Positions 17,063 through 25,944 of a stretch of DNA of 64,000 nucleotides are shown here, piece after piece; the first letter of the stretch is position 1; every line of letters begins with the position of its first letter. A model generated the notes under the pieces. That model was not told the origin of the DNA. It did not search any database and worked only from the letters and a program-made list of their open reading frames with translations. The DNA is from UBA5336 sp039818165 (lineage in GTDB: Bacteria > Pseudomonadota > Alphaproteobacteria > Caulobacterales > Hyphomonadaceae). Location of the stretch: assembly GCA_039818165.1 (NCBI GenBank), contig JBCBUL010000008.1, forward strand, positions 28,548-92,547. The letters are read 5' to 3'. Made by a program: the position numbers and the translations under genes.

Positions 17063-18325
17063 ATGATCCCTTTTCGTTTCCTCGCATCGACCCTGTGCGG
17101 AGCCCTTTTTACTTTGGCTGCATGCGCGCAGACGCCGAGCACCACTGTGGCGAGCCAGGATGACGGAAGCCAGCGGATTGAAGGTATTGCCGCGATCGTA
17201 AACGATCAGCCCATTTCATATTCAGACGTACGCGAACGCGCACGGCTTCTGCTTCTAAGTCTCGGCAGTCAGCCGACACAGCAGGACATCCTGCGCATCA
17301 CATCCCAGGCGCTTGAACAGCTGATTGATGAAAAACTGCAGCTCGAGAAAGCAGCCGAATTCGAAGTCGAGATCGCATCCGAGGAAGTTCTGGCGAACAT
17401 CGCAGATCTTGCCTCCCAGTCGGGGCTCTCTCAGGATCAGCTCTACCAACAGCTCCTTGCAAGCGGCGTAAACCCTCGTAGCCTGGAAGACCAAACCCGC
17501 GCCGAAATCGCGTGGCGGCGCATTATGAATGGGCTTTACGGGTCGCGCATTCGTGTTTCTGAAAACCAGATCAAGGAACGGCTGGACCAGCTTCGCCTTG
17601 CATCTGAAGAGACGCAGTACCGCGTTGCGGAGATCTTCCTGTTCGCACCAGACCCAACCAGCCAGGCGCAAGCTGTCGAAGCAGCCAATTCCATCCGCGC
17701 CCAGCTTATTGAAGGCGCGCCGTTTCAGGTGGCCGCGCAGCGCTTTTCTTCGGCTCCGACTTCGGCGACCGGCGGGGACATGGGCTGGGTCGACCTTGAT
17801 GATCTGGAACCCGAAGTAGCTGACGCAATGCTTGCATTGGGCAATGGCGGTCTGTCACCGCCCATCGTTGTGGTAAACGGCGTCTATCTGGTTGCGCTGA
17901 CAGGTGTTCGCGAGCCCCAGGAAGCAGATACCCAAGTCTCGATTACGCGCCTTTTGGCCCGCGATGGATCAGCCGACACACTGGCGGCGGCGACACGCGA
18001 GATCACAGGGTGTGATGACATTGAGTCCGTCGCAGACGAATCCGACACGCTTCAAGCCGCCAGCCTCGGGCGGATCAGCCTGAATGAGCTGGCACCGGAT
18101 GCTGCGGAGCGGATCGAAAGCACAGCCATTGGCGAAGCCAGTGTACCTTTCGAAACATCGACAGGTCTGGCCGTGATGTACGTTTGTGACCGCACCAGCA
18201 GCATTGATAGTCTTCCGTCCGAAGACCAGATCGAGAACCAGTTGTTCGGCCGTCAACTGACGATGATCTCGGATCGGGAACTGCGCAACCTGCGGCGCGA
18301 AGCGACGATTATCCGCCGCGACTAG
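17063..18325 (+). CDS. surA: SurA-like periplasmic peptidyl-prolyl isomerase / chaperone, probable lipoprotein
   Basis: A 420-residue SurA homologue assisting folding of outer-membrane proteins such as the LptD encoded next to it. AGGAG eight bases before the ATG at 17063 fixes the start. The signal peptide ends in TLAAC with Cys21, a lipobox, so the protein may be lipid-anchored, unlike the soluble E. coli SurA. The SurA N-terminal domain follows (EGIAAIVNDQPISYSDVRERARLL, split after NDQPIS). A parvulin-type PPIC region spans about residues 185-285 (YRVAEIFLFAP, FSSAPTSATGGDMGWV). A second, degenerate PPIase-like region follows with two Cys (EITGCDD, VMYVCDR). Confidence 0.9.
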   Translation: MIPFRFLASTLCGALFTLAACAQTPSTTVASQDDGSQRIEGIAAIVNDQPISYSDVRERARLLLLSLGSQPTQQDILRITSQALEQLIDEKLQLEKAAEFEVEIASEEVLANIADLASQSGLSQDQLYQQLLASGVNPRSLEDQTRAEIAWRRIMNGLYGSRIRVSENQIKERLDQLRLASEETQYRVAEIFLFAPDPTSQAQAVEAANSIRAQLIEGAPFQVAAQRFSSAPTSATGGDMGWVDLDDLEPEVADAMLALGNGGLSPPIVVVNGVYLVALTGVREPQEADTQVSITRLLARDGSADTLAAATREITGCDDIESVADESDTLQAASLGRISLNELAPDAAERIESTAIGEASVPFETSTGLAVMYVCDRTSSIDSLPSEDQIENQLFGRQLTMISDRELRNLRREATIIRRD

Positions 18326-18357
18326 AACCGGTTTCGCCCCTGTGGCAGAGGACGTCT

Positions 18358-19362
18358 ATGTCGTCTTCCCGCCCTCTTTGCATCACCCTTGGAGATCCCG
18401 CTGGCTGTGGGCCTTCCATGACGATGGATGCATGGCGCACGCTTAGAGACCGTTCCGATCTGACTTTCTATGTCCGCGGCGCGCCCGCGTTGTACAATGA
18501 CGTTCCCGTGGCCCTGATCGCGGGCCCGAGAGAATCCGAAGCCTTATTCAAGGATGCCCTTCCAGTCATTCCGCTTCAAGCTGACATCGGCGAGGTCACG
18601 CCGGGACGACCAGACCCGAGCTCGGCGGAGGCCACGCTTGAATCGATAGAACACGCCGTAGCCGATGCCATGAGTGGTGAAGCTGGTGGAGTGGTCACGA
18701 ACCCAATATCAAAAGCGCTGCTCAAGGAGACTGGATTCGCCCATCCCGGTCATACCGAGTATCTCGCTGAGCTCTCGGCCGGCCATGGCCCAGTTCCCTC
18801 CCCTGTCATGATGTTGGTCGGCGGCGGATTACGCGTGGCACTGGCAACAATTCATATGCCCTTAAGCGACGCCATTGCTGCGATCACCCCAGAGCGCCTC
18901 ACGACTGTCGCCCATATAGTACATTCGACACTGGTCTCGGATTTCGGCTTGGAAACGCCAAGGATCGCTTTCACGGGGCTCAATCCCCACGCCGGAGAAG
19001 GGGGTATGCTAGGGTCGGAAGAGATCGATACCATCAATCCAAGCGCCGAATCTTTGCGCCGGAACGGCGTCGAAATCACCGATGCTCGCCCGGCCGATAC
19101 GGTTTTCGCCGAAGCACTTTCCGGCGCCTACGACGCTGTCATTGCCATGACTCACGACCAGGGGCTGATCCCGGTCAAGACACTGGACATGTGGGGCGGC
19201 GTAAATACGACTCTCGGACTGCCAATCGTGCGCACCAGCCCAGACCACGGGACGGCCTATGAGGCTACGCGGGCAGGCCAAGTGCGAGCCGACAGCCTGA
19301 TTGCCGCCATTCAGCTTGCTGGCGAAATGGCACGCATGCGCGCTGAGCGCGCCCATGGATAA
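18358..19362 (+). CDS. pdxA: 4-hydroxythreonine-4-phosphate dehydrogenase
   Basis: A 334-residue NAD-dependent enzyme of vitamin B6 (pyridoxal phosphate) synthesis. The N-terminal LGDPAGCGPSM is the usual opening of PdxA. Metal-binding histidines appear in FAHPGHTEYLAEL, GLNPHAGEGG and AMTHDQGLIPVKTL. NPISKALLKETGF is also diagnostic. Length is standard. The 3' end overlaps the rsmA start by eight bases, so the two are probably co-translated, as in many proteobacteria. Confidence 0.96.
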   Translation: MSSSRPLCITLGDPAGCGPSMTMDAWRTLRDRSDLTFYVRGAPALYNDVPVALIAGPRESEALFKDALPVIPLQADIGEVTPGRPDPSSAEATLESIEHAVADAMSGEAGGVVTNPISKALLKETGFAHPGHTEYLAELSAGHGPVPSPVMMLVGGGLRVALATIHMPLSDAIAAITPERLTTVAHIVHSTLVSDFGLETPRIAFTGLNPHAGEGGMLGSEEIDTINPSAESLRRNGVEITDARPADTVFAEALSGAYDAVIAMTHDQGLIPVKTLDMWGGVNTTLGLPIVRTSPDHGTAYEATRAGQVRADSLIAAIQLAGEMARMRAERAHG

Positions 19363-20200
19363 ACGCCCTGATCTGACCCAGGCGCCCGCTCGAAAGGCAC
19401 TGGGCCAGCACTTTTTGTTCGATCCGGATATCCTGCGCAGGACTGCGTTGGCGGCCGGTCCGGTGCAGGGCCGGACGGTCTTTGAAGTTGGCCCCGGCCC
19501 AGGTGGACTAACAAGGGCATTGCTGGACGAGGGTGTGGCGCGTCTCGTGGTTGTCGAAGCGGACGAGCGGTTTGCCAGCGCACTTCGCGAATGGCCGGAA
19601 GCTCGGGAGGGGCGGCTCGAAATCGTTGAAGGCGATGCGCGCAAGGTCGATTTTACAAGCTTGGCAGATAGAAGCGCGAACGATGACCGCCCAGCCATGA
19701 TCATCGCCAATTTGCCATACAATGTGGGCACGCCCTTGTTGATCAACTGGTTGAAGGCCGGAGCATGGCGCGGTGAGATGGTACTGATGTTCCAGAAAGA
19801 AGTGGCAGAACGCGTCTGCGCCCGGCCCGGTTCACCCCACTATGGACGCCTCGCCGTCCTTTCACAGGCGGTATGCGAAACTCATATCGCATTCGCCCTC
19901 CCTCCCGGAGCCTTCAAACCCCCTCCGAAAGTCGACAGCGCAGTCGCTGTCCTCCGCCCACTTTCCAAACAGGACAGGTTTGATGCGCTTTCGGCACTGG
20001 AAACTGTCACGGCAGCGGCATTCGGCCAACGGCGCAAAATGCTTCGCGCAGGTCTCAAGGGCCTCGCAAAGAAAGTCAGCTTCGACGCCGCCTCCTGGGT
20101 CGAGGAAGCAGGGTTAGACCCTACTGACCGCCCAGAGACGGTGGATCAAGCCGGGTTCCGGCGACTGGCAGAAATCTTTGTTGAAGCCTCAGGCCGCTGA
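19355..20200 (+). CDS. rsmA: 16S rRNA (adenine1518/1519-N6)-dimethyltransferase
   Basis: A 281-residue KsgA/RsmA methyltransferase that dimethylates two adenines near the 3' end of 16S rRNA during small-subunit assembly. LGQHFLFDPDILRR opens the protein, FEVGPGPGGLTRAL is the SAM-binding motif I, VEADERFA is motif II, and NLPYNVGTPLL is the catalytic motif IV. PPGAFKPPPKVDSAV is also conserved. The start at 19355 lies inside the last codons of pdxA; an earlier in-frame Met has no support. The gene ends in a 12-base overlap with the convergent unknown gene. Confidence 0.96.
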   Translation: MDKRPDLTQAPARKALGQHFLFDPDILRRTALAAGPVQGRTVFEVGPGPGGLTRALLDEGVARLVVVEADERFASALREWPEAREGRLEIVEGDARKVDFTSLADRSANDDRPAMIIANLPYNVGTPLLINWLKAGAWRGEMVLMFQKEVAERVCARPGSPHYGRLAVLSQAVCETHIAFALPPGAFKPPPKVDSAVAVLRPLSKQDRFDALSALETVTAAAFGQRRKMLRAGLKGLAKKVSFDAASWVEEAGLDPTDRPETVDQAGFRRLAEIFVEASGR

Positions 20201-20587
20201 CCAGGACCAGGCGCCCGTAAACCGCTGCGCATCGCGTCCATCGCCAGCGGCCCGAAAAGCTTCCAGGGCATCCGATTGCACGCTGGACAAACGTGGCTCG
20301 CTCGGCCCGGTCACACGCGGCACAAATTGCACGGCGTTGGCGCCGGTTTTGGAAATGATGAGTGCGGCGATGTCGAGAATGGTCTCGGCTTCCAATTCGA
20401 TATCATCGCGCTCGGCCTGATCGACGATGCGCCGGGCAAAGTCGACAGCATCGCGCGCTCTCAATCCATGTGGATCGCCGCAGCCGAGTGTGCGCCAGCG
20501 GCGCGCCAAGCGCAGCTCCGGCAAGTCAACTTCCACAACACGATCATTGAACAAAAACAGCATGTTCTTCGCGCCCCAAATTCGCAC
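20189..20587 (-). CDS. Hypothetical protein
   Basis: A 132-residue soluble protein read from GTG at 20587; an ATG at 20563 (MLFLFNDRVVEVDLPE) is an equally good start. It contains GLRARDAVDFARRIVDQAERDD and EAETILDIAALIISKTGANAVQF but no family I can name. It is the last gene of the minus-strand group histidine kinase, DUF1491, unknown, with a 45-base gap to DUF1491, so it is probably co-transcribed. Coding strand is supported by codon-position bias and absence of competing frames between rsmA and DUF1491. Confidence 0.65.
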   Translation of the reverse strand: MRIWGAKNMLFLFNDRVVEVDLPELRLARRWRTLGCGDPHGLRARDAVDFARRIVDQAERDDIELEAETILDIAALIISKTGANAVQFVPRVTGPSEPRLSSVQSDALEAFRAAGDGRDAQRFTGAWSWSAA

Positions 20588-20632
20588 GATGGGAACATGT
20601 CCCGGCTCGGTTAACGAGAGATTACACGACCG

Positions 20633-20986
20633 TCATCTGTGGATTTCTACGGGCTCGGTGAGAAAGTGTCGCCCCTCTCGGTCTTCGATCTCAACTACCC
20701 AAAGATCGCGGTCTCGGTCTTTTGCACGCGCCACATATGCGTCGATCGCAGTCTCCGTGGGCTCGATGCCCCGGCTAGCCAAGTCCTCGAATATCCGTGC
20801 GCCAGTTTCGAAATCGACTGTTGGAACAAATGCCCGCGCCGTGCCGTCCAGGGCAGCGACCTTGATCAGAACGTCGCCACGCTCGGCGTCCCCTTTTTGC
20901 AATACAAATGCGGCCGCGCCTGCCAATTGAACGCGGCGCAAAAGCGCCTCAACCCACAATCCGGTCGGCAGTCTCGCTTCGCTCAC
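20633..20986 (-). CDS. DUF1491 family protein
   Basis: A 117-residue protein matching the DUF1491 pattern: LPTGLWVEALLRRVQLAGAAAFVLQKGD at the start (split: LWVEALLRR and FVLQKGD), DVLIKVAALDG, and a C-terminal DRDLWVVEIEDREGRHFL. These proteins are alphaproteobacterial and have no assigned function. Its ATG overlaps the stop of the upstream histidine kinase gene (ATGA), so translation is coupled to it. Confidence 0.85.
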   Translation of the reverse strand: MSEARLPTGLWVEALLRRVQLAGAAAFVLQKGDAERGDVLIKVAALDGTARAFVPTVDFETGARIFEDLASRGIEPTETAIDAYVARAKDRDRDLWVVEIEDREGRHFLTEPVEIHR

Positions 20987-22554
20987 TGGGCCGCCTTTTC
21001 GAAATCATCAAGATTCGACATGTCAGCGGGGCGGAACGTGACCTCGACCCGTGTCCCCTGCCCTTTGGCGGTTTCCACTTTCACCAACCCGCCATGCAAA
21101 TCCGCAAATTGCTTCACAACGGCCAGCCCCAGCCCAGTCCCGAGCCGTCCGGACGCGTTTGTCCCCTGCCGGAAGGGTGATCCGATGCGTTCGAGATCTT
21201 CCGCGTCCATACCGGCTCCAAAGTCCTCGACCGACAGGAAAACCGCATCTGAGCGCTCGCCAACCTGCAGAATTATGTCCTCACCCGACGCGGAGTATTT
21301 GATGGCGTTGGACAATAGGTTCTGCCAGATTTGACGAACGGCCCTCGCGTCCGCCTCTGCCCAAACTTCCTGGTCCAGGTCAAACTCCAGGGTCACGCCA
21401 GCCCGCTCAGCCTGCGCCTGCATCTGCCGCAGAACACTGGCACCACTTGCGGCCAGGTCTACGGGTTCGAGCTCCAGTTTAAGTTTGTTGGACTCTGCCT
21501 TGGCGAGGTCGAGGATATCATCGACCAGCAAGAGCATGTCCTGCCCGCTCTCCTGAATGATCTCGCTATAGTCCTGATACGCTTCGGGCAGCGGACCTCG
21601 CAGGCCCGACCGCATCATGTCAGCAAAGCCGATGATGGCATTGAGCGGTGTTTTCAGGTCATGGCCTAGGGACGCGAAAAACTGCGTGCGCTCGCGGAGC
21701 GCATCACTCGACGACTCGCCATCGACTTTTGGGGTGAGGATGACCACGGGGCCAGACACAAGCTGAACAATCTGCGCTGTCACACTCTGTCCTTCGACGC
21801 CCTGCAGCACTGTCGTCGAGTCGCGAGCCAGCAAGGATTTGTCGAGGGCCGGATTGTACCGCCCAAGCGCTTCAACCGCGATCTCCCCAACACGCATGGG
21901 GGCGACCAAAGACCTGTTGCCTTCAATGGCGCGGATACGGCCCTGGGGCGTTATAGACACCACTGCGCTGGCAAAGTCGGACGGCAGATGAACGCCGCCG
22001 CGAAGGTCCATGGACGGACCGAGTTCCTTGACTTTGGCCTGCGCGGAGAACTCTCCCTCAACCCGCCGTCGCAAATTCACGATGGCTGTCGCGCTCAAAA
22101 CACCCGCATAGATGATCGCAGCCAGCGCTAACGCAGTTGTGAAGCCGACCAACTGATCAGGCACCAGAGGCGGCTTGATCCAAAGATTCAGGACCCAAAA
22201 CGAAAAAAAACTTATTGCCGAAAATATCGCGGCCTCAACGGCGATCTTTCGCTTCGAAAGCGCAAGTCCCGTAAGCGGTCCAAGCGCAAACAGGATTGTC
22301 AGGGGCGAGCGTATTCCGCCACTTAGCGCAAGCCCTATCACGCCGATGAGTGTCCAACCAAGCACTTGAAAACTCTCAGACTCTCTCGCCCAGTGATTTG
22401 GCAGATACGCTGCAAGCACTGGAAGCCAAAGCACAGCGACGCAGCCGAGAATCAGCGCAATGGGCGCGCCCGTCAGCCAACCAATTCCGCCAGCAATCAC
22501 GCTGATAATCAGCCAGATTTGGCGGGGTGTTGAAGAGGGTGAAAACGAAATCAA
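20983..22554 (-). CDS. Multi-pass membrane sensor histidine kinase
   Basis: A 523-residue kinase. The first about 170 residues form roughly six transmembrane helices. A PAS-like segment follows around 190-280 (ASAVVSITPQGRIRAIEGN). The dimerisation/phosphoacceptor helix is FFASLGHDLKTPLNAIIGF with the phospho-His, near residue 300. The ATPase domain has the N box NLLSNAIKY, G1 DFGAGMD and G2 GTGLGLAVVKQF. No receiver domain is fused and no response regulator is adjacent, so it is an orphan kinase. The layout (multi-pass N terminus, PAS, HisKA, HATPase) resembles Caulobacter DivJ, but that is architecture only. It is divergent from the exported-protein gene. Confidence 0.92.
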   Translation of the reverse strand: MISFSPSSTPRQIWLIISVIAGGIGWLTGAPIALILGCVAVLWLPVLAAYLPNHWARESESFQVLGWTLIGVIGLALSGGIRSPLTILFALGPLTGLALSKRKIAVEAAIFSAISFFSFWVLNLWIKPPLVPDQLVGFTTALALAAIIYAGVLSATAIVNLRRRVEGEFSAQAKVKELGPSMDLRGGVHLPSDFASAVVSITPQGRIRAIEGNRSLVAPMRVGEIAVEALGRYNPALDKSLLARDSTTVLQGVEGQSVTAQIVQLVSGPVVILTPKVDGESSSDALRERTQFFASLGHDLKTPLNAIIGFADMMRSGLRGPLPEAYQDYSEIIQESGQDMLLLVDDILDLAKAESNKLKLELEPVDLAASGASVLRQMQAQAERAGVTLEFDLDQEVWAEADARAVRQIWQNLLSNAIKYSASGEDIILQVGERSDAVFLSVEDFGAGMDAEDLERIGSPFRQGTNASGRLGTGLGLAVVKQFADLHGGLVKVETAKGQGTRVEVTFRPADMSNLDDFEKAAQ

Positions 22555-22596
22555 GGTGTTTTGTTAACTCGCCTCAAAGGGGTTTGCTCACATGTC

Positions 22597-22610
22597 GGCA
22601 TTGTAATGCC
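22597..22610. promoter_or_regulatory. Inverted repeat in divergent promoter region
   Basis: GGCATT and AATGCC are separated by two bases, a perfect 6+6 dyad midway between the histidine kinase start (22554) and the exported-protein start (22708). It is a plausible operator for either gene. No regulator can be named. Confidence 0.3.
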
Positions 22611-22707
22611 TTTTGGCGTTTGCGCTGCAAAAATTGTGCGGACCGTAAGTGCCAAGTGTGGGATAAGGAAGGCCGTAGTGCCGTTGACGTGTAAAAGGGG
22701 TGTATAG

Positions 22708-23700
22708 ATGAAACTTGGTAAGCGAATTCTCGCCGTCCTGTCTGCAAGCGTGGTTGGGGGGCTCACATTCTCCTCGATGGCCACCGCCCAGTCGGAAGGC
22801 CAGGATGCCATCGGCGAAAGCGCCGCTGTCTACGCAACGTTTCAATCTGATGTAACCGACGTTCGCCAGAATCCGCTGTCTTCAGCAGGAGACATTGAAA
22901 GCACACTGACCAATCTCGGTGGTCACAATGCGCAGCAACTGTCCAACGGCTTCATCGCATATTCCGCTCTGGTGGCATCCCAGGATCCGGAATTTCGCGC
23001 GGCTGTGCGAGACATTGAAGGTTTCTACGGACGCGACAGCCTGATGCTGGGTCTGCGCAACGATGTTCGCTATGCGCGCACGCTTGAAGGCGGCAATTCG
23101 GCGGTTCTTTCATCGCTGAACTCCGTCAATGCGGACGCAACACGACTGCGCGGCGCCGGCGCCTATGTGAAAGAGCAGGCTTATTCACTGCAAGCTGCAG
23201 GTTGGGCCAAGGCGACCATCGGGAACACCGACGCCATCATCACACGTATCCAATCGAGCGCCCAGGCCGGACGCCCCGTCCGCGCCAACCTGCGCACAGC
23301 CTTCGCATCGAGCGAGATTGACGGCGTGCTCTTCCAGGCTGGCCAATCCGGAGCACCGTCTCTTTGGGAAAACGTTAACAGCGCTGCCGGTGCTGTACGT
23401 TTCCCAAGCGTGAATGTCGGCTATACGGGTCGCTCTGCACGGATCAGGTCCGGCAAGGAGCCGATCGCAGACCGGATTGCGACGCTTGCGGCGTACCGCG
23501 TGCTCGGCACCGACAGCACACCTGCACAAGAAATTCGGACCGCCATGCGCGAGACCTCCACGCGCAACTGCATCAATATGGCACAACTGAACCTGCAGCA
23601 GTGTGTGGCTGCGGCCCACAAGCAGTATGAGGTCCCTTTCTGCATTGGCGAGCACGCCCTTACAGACATCGGCGACTGCATCGGCGACGTGGCTCAGTAA
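22708..23700 (+). CDS. Exported protein of unknown function with four C-terminal cysteines
   Basis: A 330-residue secreted protein with a Sec signal peptide ending near SSMATAQ (residue 28). The mature part is mostly helical and repeat-poor. I do not recognise a domain. The last 60 residues contain four Cys in the arrangement NCINMAQLNLQQC and FCIGEHALTDIGDC, suggesting two disulfides in the periplasm. AAAAGGGG lies before the ATG. It is followed by a strong hairpin and then sufE, so it is likely a monocistronic unit. Proteins of this look seem restricted to Caulobacterales relatives, which I state from memory rather than a search. Confidence 0.78.
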   Translation: MKLGKRILAVLSASVVGGLTFSSMATAQSEGQDAIGESAAVYATFQSDVTDVRQNPLSSAGDIESTLTNLGGHNAQQLSNGFIAYSALVASQDPEFRAAVRDIEGFYGRDSLMLGLRNDVRYARTLEGGNSAVLSSLNSVNADATRLRGAGAYVKEQAYSLQAAGWAKATIGNTDAIITRIQSSAQAGRPVRANLRTAFASSEIDGVLFQAGQSGAPSLWENVNSAAGAVRFPSVNVGYTGRSARIRSGKEPIADRIATLAAYRVLGTDSTPAQEIRTAMRETSTRNCINMAQLNLQQCVAAAHKQYEVPFCIGEHALTDIGDCIGDVAQ

Positions 23701-23725
23701 GCTGAAAAAACACAGACGTGACAGC

Positions 23726-23757
23726 GTGCGGGGGTTTCCATTTGGAGGCCCCCGCAC
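23726..23757 (+). terminator. GC-rich hairpin after exported-protein gene
   Basis: GTGCGGGGG pairs perfectly with CCCCCGCAC across a 14-base loop, 26 bases after the stop at 23700 and 12 bases before sufE. No U-run follows, so termination efficiency is uncertain; it may instead protect the 3' end or partly attenuate sufE. Confidence 0.6.
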
Positions 23758-23769
23758 CACATCTCACAT

Positions 23770-24189
23770 ATGGCCATAAACGAAACAGCGCGCGATCTTC
23801 GAGACGAGTTTGCCTTCCTTGAGGAGTGGGAAGCGCGCTACGAGCACATCATTGATCTCGGGAAATCAAACCCGGATTTGCTGCCTGAAGAACGCAATGA
23901 AACGACGCGTGTGCGCGGATGCGCTTCCCAGGTTTGGGTTGTGACGCGCCTTGAAAAGGACGGCACGCTGACTGTGCGAGCAGAGTCGGACGCTGTGCTT
24001 GTTTCTGGTCTTATTGCAATTCTGTCACGCCTGTATTCCGGCCAGTCTCCGGAGGAGATCGTCGCATTTGATGCCAAGGCGCTTTTCAAGGACATCGGCG
24101 TGAGCGACACGCTGACTGCGCAACGCTCAAACGGCCTTGCCTCCATGCTATCGCGAATTCGGGCTGACGCCCAAGCTGCCCTGACATAA
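23770..24189 (+). CDS. sufE: SufE cysteine-desulfuration activator
   Basis: A 139-residue SufE protein. It accepts persulfide sulfur from SufS for iron-sulfur cluster assembly. The acceptor Cys51 is in RVRGCASQVWV, the standard motif, after EEWEARYEHIIDLGK. The later VSGLIAILSRLYSGQSPEEI segment (split at LYSGQ) is typical, as is DIGVSDTLTAQRSNGLASML. The suf operon itself is not in the window, so this is an unlinked sufE. Confidence 0.94.
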   Translation: MAINETARDLRDEFAFLEEWEARYEHIIDLGKSNPDLLPEERNETTRVRGCASQVWVVTRLEKDGTLTVRAESDAVLVSGLIAILSRLYSGQSPEEIVAFDAKALFKDIGVSDTLTAQRSNGLASMLSRIRADAQAALT

Positions 24190-24200
24190 AGCGCCACGGT

Positions 24201-24866
24201 CTAGCGGGGCGGGGAAACGCTAAGTTTATACGCTTCCGACAGAGCGAGGAGCGCCTCGGAAAGCTTCATTCGAACCGCCGGTACGGAAGTCTTATTCATC
24301 TGGGCGAGGGATGCCAGGCTACGCTCCTGCGTGATCAGGCGGATCAAGTTTGTGAATTGAACCGAGTTCAATGCTGCGTGGACCTGGTCAAGTCTGCGCT
24401 GCGCAGCCACAGCCGATTCCATCCGACCACCACCCCGACCGGATGAAACCCCATCGACATGCAAGCTGACATCCCAATTCTGAGTGACGCGCTGACCGCT
24501 GGCTGACCGCTCCATGTCGCCTGCGAACCGAGAAGCCGCGGCGCTAACGAGGGATCGGACGTGCGTGTCATCAATGGTTTCAAGCACGCTCTCAAGGGCC
24601 GTTCGTCGACGGATGGCGGATTGAGGGCGCAGGTCCGGTGTTTTCGCAGGCCTCCGCCCGGCCGGCATTCGCGCACCAGCCCAAACAAAGTGCCCTGTTC
24701 GCACCTCTTTCAGGTCCTGCGCCTCAAACAAGGATAAAAATGTCGCCTTGGGAAGAACCCCAATCGCTGCCCCGCGCAGATCGTCCTTGCGGATCACAGA
24801 CCAAGCACCCGCTCGCCAACACACACTGCCGCCTCTCGATAGGGCTCTGATCAATCGCTCTGACAC
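24201..24866 (-). CDS. DUF6456 domain-containing protein
   Basis: A 221-residue protein. The C-terminal half has the DUF6456 pattern: RVTQNWDVSLHV with a following Gly/Arg-rich link, AAQRRLDQVHAALN, and MNKTSVPAVRMKLSEALLALSEAYKL, which looks like a helix-turn-helix recognition segment. The N-terminal region is basic and may be a second helical domain. A DNA-binding or nucleoid-related role is possible but unproven. It lies seven bases downstream of the HdaB-like gene on the same strand, so the two form an operon. Confidence 0.78.
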   Translation of the reverse strand: MSERLIRALSRGGSVCWRAGAWSVIRKDDLRGAAIGVLPKATFLSLFEAQDLKEVRTGHFVWAGARMPAGRRPAKTPDLRPQSAIRRRTALESVLETIDDTHVRSLVSAAASRFAGDMERSASGQRVTQNWDVSLHVDGVSSGRGGGRMESAVAAQRRLDQVHAALNSVQFTNLIRLITQERSLASLAQMNKTSVPAVRMKLSEALLALSEAYKLSVSPPR

Positions 24867-24873
24867 GGGAAGA

Positions 24874-25215
24874 TCAAGCTGCTCGACTGGAGTGCAAAGA
24901 CGAAACGCTACTCAATCCGTCTTCGAGTTGCTCAATCCACTGATCAAAATTCGGATCATCGCGCCGGTTTTCGACCTGATGACACCCATACGCAACGGTC
25001 GAGCGATCTTTGTTGAACGATCTCGCCACTCGCGCCAGGCTCATACCCAGGGCCACATGGCAAAGGTACATGGACACGTGCCGGGCAAACGACACGGCCG
25101 GGCGGCCCCGCCCTTCACTCATGATTTCCTCAACGCGTTGACCCAATGCAAAGGCGGTCAAACTTGCCGCAAGCCGCGCGCTGTCTTCGTCAATAAGGAT
25201 CTGTTGCTTGTCCAC
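24874..25215 (-). CDS. hdaB: DnaA domain IV-like protein, probable HdaB
   Basis: A 113-residue protein whose centre is the DnaA C-terminal DNA-binding domain: ARHVSMYLCHVALGMSLARVARSF then NKDRSTVAYGCHQVENR, corresponding to the DnaA-box recognising helix-turn-helix with the DxSTVxxxxxxI-type signature. There is no AAA+ domain. In Caulobacter a small protein of exactly this type, HdaB, modulates regulatory inactivation of DnaA and stimulates replication initiation, so that is the best candidate function. Assignment to HdaB is by architecture. It is followed immediately by the DUF6456 gene. Confidence 0.75.
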   Translation of the reverse strand: MDKQQILIDEDSARLAASLTAFALGQRVEEIMSEGRGRPAVSFARHVSMYLCHVALGMSLARVARSFNKDRSTVAYGCHQVENRRDDPNFDQWIEQLEDGLSSVSSLHSSRAA

Positions 25216-25303
25216 CTGTCACTCCCACACCGTTTCAAGGTGAGCATATCTCAGCGAACAGAGTGTAGGATTATATTCCTATTTAGAGAAGTTTTTCTAA
25301 TGG

Positions 25304-25813
25304 TTACGCAGCAATAGCCACTTCTTCGACAGGGATATCATCGTGGACAGACCCGCCTGACCCCCGCTCCGGATCAACATTCACCACCTCATTGAAGCAG
25401 AGCACAAACTGAACGGAGCCGTCTCGCCCAAGGAGCGGCAGCCTGCTGAACACAAGGTCAGCCTCTCCATCTGCCGTCCGGATCATTCCCGAGACCGGCA
25501 GATTCCGGGTTCGCGTCGTCTGGCTGCCGAGGGCAAGAATTCTGGACCAACGCGCCGGCAACGCGCTCAAGGACTTGCCTGCCGGGTCTGCGCCAAGTTC
25601 TGCGCGGAGGCTGGAGCCGCAAAGACGCACAAGGAAATCGTCTTTCTGCGTCACTTCAAGGAGCGCGACACGCGACAGGAATTTTCGCAATCGACCCGGG
25701 TCCATGGACGCACGGCGCACGCCGCTCGCATCGCCGCCGTCGCGCAACGCGTACCATAGTCCAACAAGCTCTGACTGAGCCGACGTTGCCGGCTCACAAA
25801 TTTGACAGTTCAT
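25304..25813 (-). CDS. PAS-domain protein (PAS_5-like), no output domain
   Basis: A 169-residue protein consisting of one PAS-like domain. It starts after a short Cys-containing leader (MNCQICEP), then SELVGLWYALRDGGDA, RKFLSRVALLEVTQKDDFLVRLCGSSLRAELG, split at LLEVTQKDDF, and SVQFVLCFNEVVN. The pattern of an opening helix plus FxxRLxGSxL is typical of the alphaproteobacterial PAS_5 group. No kinase, GGDEF or HTH domain is attached, so it probably acts through a partner. It sits between MucR and the HdaB-like gene, with its own 130-base AT-rich upstream region. Confidence 0.8.
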   Translation of the reverse strand: MNCQICEPATSAQSELVGLWYALRDGGDASGVRRASMDPGRLRKFLSRVALLEVTQKDDFLVRLCGSSLRAELGADPAGKSLSALPARWSRILALGSQTTRTRNLPVSGMIRTADGEADLVFSRLPLLGRDGSVQFVLCFNEVVNVDPERGSGGSVHDDIPVEEVAIAA

Positions 25814-25944
25814 TTACAGCCACCCCGACTGATTCGTTTCACTATTTTTGAATCGATTTGGATTCGGGGATCAAGCCTGACTGCTCACAAATATTCACAC
25901 ATTATCAATATTTATTCAGCGCCCGGCAGCCGCAAATTAACCCT

